DNA from: JABDII01 sp041576235
GTDB taxonomy: Bacteria > Gemmatimonadota > Gemmatimonadetes > Gemmatimonadales > GWC2-71-9
Length of the DNA: 12,846 nt
Assembly (NCBI GenBank): GCA_041576235.1
Contig: JBFGLJ010000077.1
Location: forward strand, 1-12,846
Reading direction: 5' to 3'
In this document: positions 5,605 to 12,201 of the stretch, piece after piece
How positions within the stretch are numbered: position 1 is the first letter of the stretch
How the letters are laid out: every line of letters starts with the position of its first letter
Notes under the pieces: generated by a model
The model's database searches: none
What the model was told of the DNA's origin: nothing
The model's input: the letters and a program-made list of their open reading frames with translations, nothing else
Made by a program: the position numbers and the translations under genes

Positions 5605-8600
5605 ATGACCGGCTCCATGAAAGAAATGCCCTTCCTCGACCACCTCGAGGAACTGCGTGGGCGCATCCTGAAGTCGCTCGCGGCGCTGGTGATCGGGGTG
5701 GGGATCGGACTCTGGCTGGTTCAGCACTTCGACCTCATCGTGCTGCTCAAGCAGCCCATCGAGCCGTACCTTCCGGATGGAAAACTCACCGTCCTGAGTC
5801 CGACGGAACCCATCCTGATCGTCCTCAAGTTGGCACTCATCGCCGGCATCGTCCTCGCTTCCCCGGTCATCATCTATCAAACCTGGGCGTTCCTCGCGCC
5901 GGCTCTCTATGAGCGGGAGCGCCGCGCCCTGATACCCGCCCTCGCCGTCGGGCTGGTGCTGTTCCTGGTAGGGTCGATTGGGGGGTATCTCCTCGTCGTT
6001 CCTGCGGCCCTTCGGTTCTTGCTGAGCATCGAGCCGGAAGCGTTGCAGACCATGATCACGTTCGGGTATTACTTCAGCTTCGTGACCCAGATCTCCCTCG
6101 CCATGGGGGCGTCGTTCGAGCTGCCTTTGCTGATGATCCTGCTGACCTGGCTCGGTGTGGTGACACCGGGGCGCCTCCGGCGGTTCCGGCGCTACGCCCT
6201 GGTGTTGGCGCTGTTCCTCGGTGCGCTGCTCACGCCGGCTGACGTCACCTCCATGGTGATCTTATCCTCGGCGCTGGTGGTGCTCTACGAAGTCGGTGTG
6301 CTCGGCTCGGTCGTTGTCGCAAAGCGACGGGCCCGCGCTGCGGCGGGCCTGGCGGCGCTGGTGGTCATTGCGCTGACGGCGGGGGCCTCTCCGCTCGACG
6401 GTCAAGACAAGCCGCGTCCCACGCGTGACAAGCCAGCCGCTCGGCCCCCCTCCGCCGCCGCCCCCGCCCAGGACACCATCCCCGTCAAGCAGCCGCGTCC
6501 GGGACAGGCGCTCGATACGGCCAGTGCCCGGCGGGTGGGGCTCCCGACCGGTCCCAGCCGGCAATTCGACGCGCCGGATTCGGTCGTGCAGGCGTTATTG
6601 CGGCGCTCGGGCTATCGCATTACCCGCTACCGTGCGGATACCGCGACGGTGTTCGTCGGGGAGCGTCGCATTGTGCTGGATGGGCGCGCCTTGACCGAGC
6701 GGGAGGGCACCACGCTCGAGGCGGATCACATCCGCTATCGCGACGCGGAGTGTCTGCTCGACGCCCGCGGGGATCCACGCCTCTTCGATGCCGGGAGCGT
6801 CTTGGTGGGCAAGGGTATCGGGTACAACACCTGTACCCGCCGGGGCTTTGTGACGGATGCGCTCACCAGCTTCGAGGAGGGCTCAACCGTGTGGTTCTTG
6901 CGGGGGAACATGGCTCAGGACTCGAGTTCGAGTCGGATCTATGCGGCATCAAGCGAGATCACCAGCTGCGACCTCCCCGAGCCGCATTACCATTTTGCCG
7001 CCAAAGAGGTCAAGTGGATCTCGAAGTCGGTGTTGATCGCCCGTCCGGCGGTGCTCTACGTGCGCGACGTCCCGATCCTGTGGCTTCCGTTCGTGTTTCA
7101 AGACACGCGTCCGGGACGGCGGTCGGGCATTCTCATTCCCCAGTTCGGACTCAATGATCTCGTGAGAACCAGCCCGGGATACAACCGACAAGTGACCAAT
7201 GTCGGCTATTACTGGGCGCCGAATGACTACTTTGACCTCACGGGGCGGCTCGATTGGTATTCGGATCGGTACCTCCAGTATGGGGCGACGGCGCGATACC
7301 GCTGGTTGGATCGGTTTCTCAATGGTGAAGTGGTGTATAGCCGCCAGTCCGAGAGCGGCGGTGGATCGTCGAACAGCATTCGGTGGAATCATCAGCAGCG
7401 GTTCGACTTGAGCACGACGCTGAGCCTGAACTTCAACTACGTGAGCAACACCGTCATCGCCAATCGCAACGCCATCGATCCCTTGCTCAACACCCAGCAG
7501 ATCACCAGCGCCCTGAATCTCTCGAAGCGCTACCGGTGGGGCACTGTCACCTTGGGTGGGAATCGCCGGCAGAGCCTTTCCGACAACAGTGCCACCACAC
7601 AGTTTCCTGCGCTGACGATCTCGCCGAAGCCGTTGGACATCGCGTCGAACATCACGTGGTCGCCTTCGGTCAGCTTCGTGCAGGACCGCGCCTCCAACAC
7701 GCCCCTGGGCACCCTGCTGGTGACGCAGCCCAATGGCACCTTGGACACGCTGGAGCTCACCGGGTCGAGCACCGCAACGTCGTTCTCGCTTACAACCCCA
7801 TTTCGGATCGGAGATTTCAACTGGCGCAACAGCGTGACGCTGTCCGATCGTGAATCCAGGGGGCGGCGAACGGAGACGTTCAGGATCCCGGACCCGGCCT
7901 CGAGCAACCCGGCGGATTCGGTGGACGTCTCCCGCGTCGCCGACGGCGATTTCGAGACGGGGATCAACTGGGATACCGGCATCAATCTGCCCGTGCTGTT
8001 CCGTCGCACCTGGAAGGTCCAACCCGCCGTCGGCATCACCAATACGACCAGCGGGCCATTCCTCCTTCGCAATAGCCGCACGAGTGGCGATTTCGTGAGT
8101 CAAGGGAAGCGCGCTTCGTTGGTGGTGAACGTCACGCCGACCTTTTTCGGCTTCTTTCCCGGCTTCGGACCCATCGCCAGGATTCGGCACAGCGTGTCGC
8201 CCATCATTTCGTTTTCCTACTCTCCCGAGGCGAGTGTTCCGGAGGCCTACGCCCGCGCCATCACCCCGCGCGGCGCCCAACCGGTCCTCACCAGCGATGC
8301 CACGCAACGCCTGAGCATTGGATTATCGCAGAACTTCGAGGGCAAGGGCCGCCCGGATGCCGGAGACACGAGCGCTGTTCCCGCTACCCGCAAGTTCCGG
8401 ATCTTGAGCATCGCGACGAGCCCGATCGCCTACGACTTTGAGCAGGCCAAGAAGCCCGGTCGCACTGGGTGGGTGACGTCGACACTGACCAACACCCTGC
8501 AAACCGATCTCCTGCCGAGTTTCAGTCTCAGCACGACCCACGATCTCTGGCTCGGCACGGTGGGGTCGGATACGGCTGAGTTCGATCCCTTCCTCCAGAA

Positions 8601-9123
8601 CGTGAGCCTGAGTTTCGCCCTCTCGAACCGAACCGTCTCCTCGTTTCTAGGGTTGTTGGGACTCGGCCCGGGAGAGGCCGACGATAGGAGGCCCGAGGAC
8701 CGCGAGCCACCGCCCAGCTACATCGCCGATGCCGGGCGCGGCCTTGGCCGGGGCGGACGGTTCAATACCGACTCCCCGATCGGGACCCGTCGCCGGCCAT
8801 TCACCGCGAACGTCAACTTCACCCTGTCCCGAACCCGCCCCGTTCCGGGGCTCCCCACGCTGCCGGACCGGCAGAACCTGGGGTTCAGCACCAGCTTCTC
8901 TCCGACGCCGTTTTGGGGCGTCTCCTGGGCAACGCAGTACAACATTACCGACGGGAGATTCGAGTCGCAGATCGTGCGGCTGGAACGGGATCTGCACGAT
9001 TGGCGGGCACGCTTTGAGTTCATCCGCAACGCGAACGGCAACTTCGCCTTTTTCTTCTCGATATTCCTCACCCACCTCCCAGATATCAAGTTCGACTACG
9101 ATCAGCGAACCATCGACAACTGA
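5605..9123 (+). CDS. TatC fused in frame to an LptD/OstA-like outer-membrane protein
   Basis: One uninterrupted 1172-codon frame joins two proteins normally made separately. Residues 1-238 are a full TatC, the twin-arginine translocase receptor: HLEELRGR with Glu16/Arg18, PALYERERR with Glu105, SFELP with Glu172, LLTPADV, and six hydrophobic helices. Next come a basic stretch (Lys240-Arg244), a hydrophobic run (245-258) and Ala259-Gly-Ala261, which together read as a signal peptide. After a Pro/Ala linker (about 266-300) there is an OstA/LptA-like periplasmic domain (about 320-460, Cys383, Cys410, Cys455), the LptD hallmarks VPILWLPFVFQDTRPGRRSG and YYWAPNDYFDLT (535 on), and a long beta barrel to the C-terminus. 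LptD inserts lipopolysaccharide into the outer leaflet. There are no C-terminal cysteine pairs as in E. coli LptD. The start is ATG 5605 (ATG 5617 and 5626 are alternatives; no clear ribosome binding site). The 28-bp gap suggests co-transcription with cpoB. Internal initiation at GTG 6298 cannot be excluded. Confidence 0.85.
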   Translation: MTGSMKEMPFLDHLEELRGRILKSLAALVIGVGIGLWLVQHFDLIVLLKQPIEPYLPDGKLTVLSPTEPILIVLKLALIAGIVLASPVIIYQTWAFLAPALYERERRALIPALAVGLVLFLVGSIGGYLLVVPAALRFLLSIEPEALQTMITFGYYFSFVTQISLAMGASFELPLLMILLTWLGVVTPGRLRRFRRYALVLALFLGALLTPADVTSMVILSSALVVLYEVGVLGSVVVAKRRARAAAGLAALVVIALTAGASPLDGQDKPRPTRDKPAARPPSAAAPAQDTIPVKQPRPGQALDTASARRVGLPTGPSRQFDAPDSVVQALLRRSGYRITRYRADTATVFVGERRIVLDGRALTEREGTTLEADHIRYRDAECLLDARGDPRLFDAGSVLVGKGIGYNTCTRRGFVTDALTSFEEGSTVWFLRGNMAQDSSSSRIYAASSEITSCDLPEPHYHFAAKEVKWISKSVLIARPAVLYVRDVPILWLPFVFQDTRPGRRSGILIPQFGLNDLVRTSPGYNRQVTNVGYYWAPNDYFDLTGRLDWYSDRYLQYGATARYRWLDRFLNGEVVYSRQSESGGGSSNSIRWNHQQRFDLSTTLSLNFNYVSNTVIANRNAIDPLLNTQQITSALNLSKRYRWGTVTLGGNRRQSLSDNSATTQFPALTISPKPLDIASNITWSPSVSFVQDRASNTPLGTLLVTQPNGTLDTLELTGSSTATSFSLTTPFRIGDFNWRNSVTLSDRESRGRRTETFRIPDPASSNPADSVDVSRVADGDFETGINWDTGINLPVLFRRTWKVQPAVGITNTTSGPFLLRNSRTSGDFVSQGKRASLVVNVTPTFFGFFPGFGPIARIRHSVSPIISFSYSPEASVPEAYARAITPRGAQPVLTSDATQRLSIGLSQNFEGKGRPDAGDTSAVPATRKFRILSIATSPIAYDFEQAKKPGRTGWVTSTLTNTLQTDLLPSFSLSTTHDLWLGTVGSDTAEFDPFLQNVSLSFALSNRTVSSFLGLLGLGPGEADDRRPEDREPPPSYIADAGRGLGRGGRFNTDSPIGTRRRPFTANVNFTLSRTRPVPGLPTLPDRQNLGFSTSFSPTPFWGVSWATQYNITDGRFESQIVRLERDLHDWRARFEFIRNANGNFAFFFSIFLTHLPDIKFDYDQRTIDN
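6319..6390 (+). other. TatC/LptD junction: predicted internal signal peptide and cleavage site
   Basis: Codons 239-262 of the fused frame encode Ala-Lys-Arg-Arg-Ala-Arg, about 14 hydrophobic residues, then Ala-Gly-Ala|Ser, a classic signal peptidase I pattern. Because TatC finishes in the cytoplasm, this segment would cross inward-to-outward as a seventh helix and place the LptD part in the periplasm. The only in-frame alternative start before the basic stretch and after the TatC helices is GTG 6298, which has no Shine-Dalgarno sequence. GTG 6361 lies inside the hydrophobic core and would give no basic region. Cleavage is a prediction. Confidence 0.55.
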
Positions 9124-9137
9124 TGTCCTCCCAGCAG

Positions 9138-9149
9138 GACAGCCCTGTC
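9138..9149. repeat. Short perfect dyad after the TatC-LptD gene
   Basis: GACAG and CTGTC are inverted around CC, starting 15 nt past the stop codon. Outer bases CCCA (9130-9133) and TGGG (9151-9154) can add pairs beyond a small internal loop. No T-run follows, so it is not a standard terminator. It could be an RNA hairpin that protects the 3' end or an operator; function unknown. Confidence 0.4.
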
Positions 9150-9162
9150 ATGGGCCCCGATC

Positions 9163-9189
9163 CTATCTGCTTGATTCGCAATGAGATAG
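9163..9189. repeat. Dyad CTATCT-N15-AGATAG upstream of the lipoprotein gene
   Basis: Perfect 6-bp arms at 9163-9168 and 9184-9189, with an inner TTG/CAA pair (9171-9173 and 9179-9181). It is symmetric like a repressor site. It overlaps a TAGAAT (9187-9192) that could be a -10 element, but no matching -35 at normal spacing is visible. Confidence 0.35.
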
Positions 9190-9207
9190 AATGCGAGCCC
9201 AGCTGGC

Positions 9208-9233
9208 ACGCTCTCTGCCCTGCTAGGGAGCGT
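9208..9233 (+). other. RNA hairpin in the leader of the lipoprotein gene
   Basis: ACGCTCTCT (9208-9216) pairs with AGGGAGCGT (9225-9233) over 9 bp with one G-U pair, around an 8-nt loop. It ends 21 nt before ATG 9255 and just before its GGAG. No T-run follows, so a terminator is unlikely. It may shape translation or mark mRNA processing. Confidence 0.4.
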
Positions 9234-9254
9234 CCCTGTCATGGAGCACTGGGT

Positions 9255-10385
9255 ATGCAGCGCCTCCTCTTCATCGTGCCTTTGGTCGTCCTCGCGGCGT
9301 GCGAATCGGACGACCGCATCTTGGGCGGCTCAACGCTTGCCCCGCCTCAGAACCTCACCTACGCCGTCGAGCCCAGCGGGACGTCCGGATCGCCTGCGGG
9401 AGTGCTGCTTGCCTGGGACGACGATGGAGACCCGGATCTCGCCGTGTGGCACGTATACTCCCGAAATGCTGGCTCGGGCGCCTTTGGCCTCCGGGGCAGC
9501 ACCACATCGAACAGTTTTCATGACAACGGGATTCCCCATCTCGAGTACTACGTCACGGCCGAGGACCAGGGAGGGTTCGAATCCGAGCCCAGCAATGTGG
9601 TCGTCGTCGACGAGCGCTTGGCGTTGGATGCTCCGACCTCGCTCTCGAGCACCTCGCTCGACGGGGCGGTGGCGCTGCTCTGGTCGGACAACCCGTTTAC
9701 GTCGGACCCTCAAGGGTTTAGCCAATACCGGGTGTACAGCGTGGACTTCGACCTCGACGCGGGCCTCTGTGGGATCAATTGGGCGCTCGAGGGGACCACG
9801 GTGGCGCCGGAGTTCCTGGCGGGCGCGCTCGCCAACGGAGCGCCCCGGTGTTTTGGCGTGTCCGCGGTCAGCATCGAGGGATGGGAGAGCCTGTGGTCTC
9901 CGATTCGGGACGATACCCCGCGCCCTGACGCGAGGAACGTGGTGATGTTCGCGAGGCAAGTCGATGTGACCCAGAGCGGCTTCCGTTTCTGGCGCGACCA
10001 GAATCAAGACGGCCTCACGGAGCGGGCCGAACTCGGGCAGATCGGCAGTGGTGCCGCGCTGGACGTGGACTTCTCGGTCGAACGCGACGGCAGCGGGCGG
10101 TTCTTCTTTACCCCTGTTCGCGCCGGGACTGGTGTGGTTGGAACCGGGCCGGTGGCGGATTTGACCAGCATCGATGTGGCGCCGACCGGGGTGTATGGAA
10201 CCTCGCCCATCGAGATCCAACCAGGCCAGGGCTACGTGTTCGAGATGGACGGCGGCGATGGGTTCGCGCGCTTTGGCTCCATTCGCGCCGCCCACGTCGG
10301 CCAAGAGTTCGTGATCTTCGACTGGGCGTTCCAAACCGATCCCGGGAATCCCGAACTGGTGGTCAGCGGGCTGGGAGGTCGGTAA
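9255..10385 (+). CDS. Secreted lipoprotein with fibronectin-III-like domains and an EF-hand-type loop, function unknown
   Basis: I do not recognise a named family. The 376-residue precursor starts with a lipoprotein signal peptide (MQRLLFIVPLVVLAAC) whose lipidated cysteine is Cys16. Two beta-sandwich, fibronectin-III-like repeats follow: about 29-116 (VLLAWDDDGDPDLAVWHVYSR ... LEYYVTAEDQGG) and about 121-225 (ALLWSDNPF ... QYRVYSVDFD). Cys172 and Cys199 in the second could form a disulfide. The C-terminal part contains DQNQDGLTERAE (residues 248-259), a complete 12-position EF-hand-type calcium loop, then more beta-rich sequence. The start at ATG 9255 has GGAG at 9243-9246. An in-frame ATG at 9123 overlapping the previous stop would bury the signal peptide behind 44 residues and is not used here. 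It probably sits at the outer membrane or cell surface, with a binding or structural role rather than an enzyme active site. Confidence 0.82.
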   Translation: MQRLLFIVPLVVLAACESDDRILGGSTLAPPQNLTYAVEPSGTSGSPAGVLLAWDDDGDPDLAVWHVYSRNAGSGAFGLRGSTTSNSFHDNGIPHLEYYVTAEDQGGFESEPSNVVVVDERLALDAPTSLSSTSLDGAVALLWSDNPFTSDPQGFSQYRVYSVDFDLDAGLCGINWALEGTTVAPEFLAGALANGAPRCFGVSAVSIEGWESLWSPIRDDTPRPDARNVVMFARQVDVTQSGFRFWRDQNQDGLTERAELGQIGSGAALDVDFSVERDGSGRFFFTPVRAGTGVVGTGPVADLTSIDVAPTGVYGTSPIEIQPGQGYVFEMDGGDGFARFGSIRAAHVGQEFVIFDWAFQTDPGNPELVVSGLGGR

Positions 10386-10397
10386 GCCGTTGCGCCA

Positions 10398-10425
10398 CGA
10401 AACCGGCTGAGCACAAGGCGGTTCG
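10398..10425 (+). other. Weak hairpin after the lipoprotein gene
   Basis: CGA-A-ACCG (10398-10405) can pair with CGGTTCG (10419-10425), with one bulged A and a 13-nt loop, beginning 13 nt after the stop. There is no T-run, so at most a Rho-dependent end or mRNA-stabilising hairpin. The rest of the 151-bp gap to hutH shows no clear promoter. Confidence 0.25.
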
Positions 10426-10536
10426 CGGGGGCCAAACTCCCACCCCAGCGCCTCGGGAACGGCGTCCCACGGGGACCCGGGAGGCCCGCGCACCGCCCTT
10501 GTTATCGCCGGGGACATCCCGCAGTTTCATTTTCCG

Positions 10537-12087
10537 ATGCCTCCCCTCACCGTCACCCTCGACGGCGCCTCGCTGACGCTCGATGACGTTGCGCGTGTGG
10601 CCCGAGACCCGGCGTCTCGGGTCGCTATCGACCCCCGCGCCCGCGACACGTTGCGCAAGAGCCGCATGCGGATCGAGAGCGCCATCCACGCCGGCGAGAT
10701 CATCTACGGTGTGAATACCGGGTTCGGCAAGCTAGCGAGCGTGGCCATCAGTCCGGGTGATCTGGACCGCCTCCAGGAAAACTTGATCCGCAGCCACTGC
10801 GCCGGCGTGGGCGATCCGCTGCCGGCCGAGGTGGTGCGCGCCGTCCTGCTGCTCCGCGCGAACGTCCTGCTGCGGCCCACCAGCGGGGTGCGACCCGCGC
10901 TACCGGAGGCGGTGGTGGCACTCCTCAACAGCGGGGTCGTGCCGGTCGTGCCGGAGCAGGGAAGTGTAGGCGCGAGCGGCGATCTGGCCCCACTCAGTCA
11001 CATCGCCCGGGTGCTGATGGGCGAAGGGGAGGTTGTGGACCCCGGGACCGGACGCCGGGTCGATGCCGGCACCGTGTTCCCGAAAGCCGGGCTTGTTCCT
11101 TACCGGTTCGCGCCCAAGGAAGGGCTTGCCTTCATCAACGGAACTCAGGTCCAGGCGGCGTTCCTGGCGTTGGCCGTCCAGGCGGCGTGGGGGTTGTGGC
11201 GGAGTGCTCTCGGGGCCGCCGCCATGAGCATGGAGGCGCTCCGCGCCACCCCCGCGAGCCTCGATCCCCGAATTCACGACGCCCGCCCCCACCCGGGTCA
11301 GCAGCGAGCGGCCGCCGTGCTCCGCGCGCTCCAAGAGGGGAGCGCCATTCGCGAATCGCACCGCTACGATGACGCTCGAGTCCAGGACGCCTACAGCCTG
11401 CGGTGTGCGCCGCAAGTGCTGGGTGCAGTGGCCGACGCCGTCCGATTCGCGGAACAGACGGCAGTCGTGGAACTCAACGCATCGACCGACAATCCGCTGG
11501 TCTTTGACAACGGGGACGTGGTCTCCGGAGGCAACTTCCACGGCCAACCGGTGGCGCAGGCTCTCGACGTCCTCGGGATTGCGCTCACCACCCTGCAGGG
11601 CCTGTCGGAACGGCGCATCGAGCGCCTGGTCAATCCCCAACTCTCGCAGGGGCTCCCGGCGTTTCTCACCAAGACCGCCGGGGTGTCCTCCGGCTATATG
11701 ATGGTCCAGATCACGGCGGCGGCATTGGTCGCCGAATCCCGGACCCTGGCCACACCAGCGAGCATTCAGTCGATTCCTACCGACGCCAACCAGGAAGATT
11801 ATGTGCCGATGGGCATGGCCGCGGCGTACAAGACGCGGCGCATTCTGCACAACGCCCGCCGGGTGGTCGCAGCCGAGTTCCTGTGTGCGGCGCAGGGGCT
11901 GGACCTGCTCCTGCCGCTCACGCCCGGGAAGGGTGTGGGGGAGCTCTACCGACGGATCAGGACGGGAAAGGGTGCGATTCCCCCGCTCGACGAGGATCGG
12001 GCGCCCACACCGGACATCGAGGCCTTGGCCGCAAAGATTGCCCAGGGAGGACTCGACCCCGGTGACTATCTTCTATCGATGGGCTGA
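10537..12087 (+). CDS. hutH: Histidine ammonia-lyase (histidase)
   Basis: Cytoplasmic enzyme that removes ammonia from L-histidine to give trans-urocanate, the first step of histidine breakdown. The 516-residue length is normal. The cofactor MIO forms from Ala146-Ser147-Gly148 in GSVGASGDLAPLSH. Other active-site residues are visible: Tyr57 in IIYGVNTGFG, Asn201 in INGTQ, Tyr286 and Arg289 in DAYSLRC, the NASTDNPL block, and Glu420 in ANQEDYVPMG. Ser86-His87 in LIRSHCAGVG matches the position whose His gives histidine over tyrosine or phenylalanine specificity. The segment after Glu420 reads DYVPMG where Pseudomonas HutH has DHVSM; this variation is tolerated among HutH proteins as far as I know. 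Start ATG 10537 fits the family N-terminus, but I see no Shine-Dalgarno before it. No hutU, hutI or hutG lies in the window, so regulation and pathway context are not shown. Confidence 0.93.
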   Translation: MPPLTVTLDGASLTLDDVARVARDPASRVAIDPRARDTLRKSRMRIESAIHAGEIIYGVNTGFGKLASVAISPGDLDRLQENLIRSHCAGVGDPLPAEVVRAVLLLRANVLLRPTSGVRPALPEAVVALLNSGVVPVVPEQGSVGASGDLAPLSHIARVLMGEGEVVDPGTGRRVDAGTVFPKAGLVPYRFAPKEGLAFINGTQVQAAFLALAVQAAWGLWRSALGAAAMSMEALRATPASLDPRIHDARPHPGQQRAAAVLRALQEGSAIRESHRYDDARVQDAYSLRCAPQVLGAVADAVRFAEQTAVVELNASTDNPLVFDNGDVVSGGNFHGQPVAQALDVLGIALTTLQGLSERRIERLVNPQLSQGLPAFLTKTAGVSSGYMMVQITAAALVAESRTLATPASIQSIPTDANQEDYVPMGMAAAYKTRRILHNARRVVAAEFLCAAQGLDLLLPLTPGKGVGELYRRIRTGKGAIPPLDEDRAPTPDIEALAAKIAQGGLDPGDYLLSMG

Positions 12088-12103
12088 AACGGCGCCGGCT
12101 GGC

Positions 12104-12132
12104 TTGCTCCGGTTTCGGGCCACCCCTATCTT
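12104..12132 (+). promoter_or_regulatory. Candidate sigma-70-type promoter for the TPR gene
   Basis: TTGCTC (12104-12109) and TATCTT (12127-12132) are separated by exactly 17 nt, with 3/6 and 4/6 matches to the consensus. It lies 17 nt past the hutH stop and about 70 nt before ATG 12202, the best promoter-like pair in the window. In GC-rich DNA such matches arise by chance, so confidence is modest. Confidence 0.4.
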
Positions 12133-12201
12133 TCGCACCCGGACGCTCGACGAGGCTAAGTTCAAGCTACAACGCCCCTTCCACTCTACCCCGTGAGCTG
12201 A

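Noticed and set aside
6301..6400. TatC-LptD fusion explained by a simple single-base indel
   Set aside because: Both halves are in the same frame, and the other forward frames near the junction give no short stop/start overlap that would yield two normal genes. A more complex assembly error remains possible and is listed as a check.
6949..8307. Minus-strand open frame of 452 codons opposite the LptD region
   Set aside because: It is the mirror of a well-supported LptD coding region and its low-complexity Arg/Gly-rich product resembles no protein family.
9171..9192. Promoter made of TTGATT and TAGAAT upstream of the lipoprotein gene
   Set aside because: The spacer is only 10 nt, far below the usual 16-18, so it is not called as a promoter.
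9123..9254. Upstream in-frame ATG at 9123 (TGATG overlap with the TatC-LptD stop) as start of the lipoprotein
   Set aside because: It would place 44 polar, Cys/Pro-containing residues before the lipoprotein signal peptide. ATG 9255 has GGAG at good spacing and gives a proper lipobox.
9330..10517. Long minus-strand open frame (395 codons) opposite the lipoprotein gene
   Set aside because: Its translation is rich in Arg, Pro, His and Gly with no signal peptide or known motif, while the plus strand there has a lipobox, Fn3-like repeats and an EF-hand loop. Long antisense frames are expected in GC-rich coding DNA.
10900..11850. Minus-strand open frame of 316 codons opposite hutH
   Set aside because: The plus strand encodes a canonical histidase with every active-site residue; the antisense product shows no motif.
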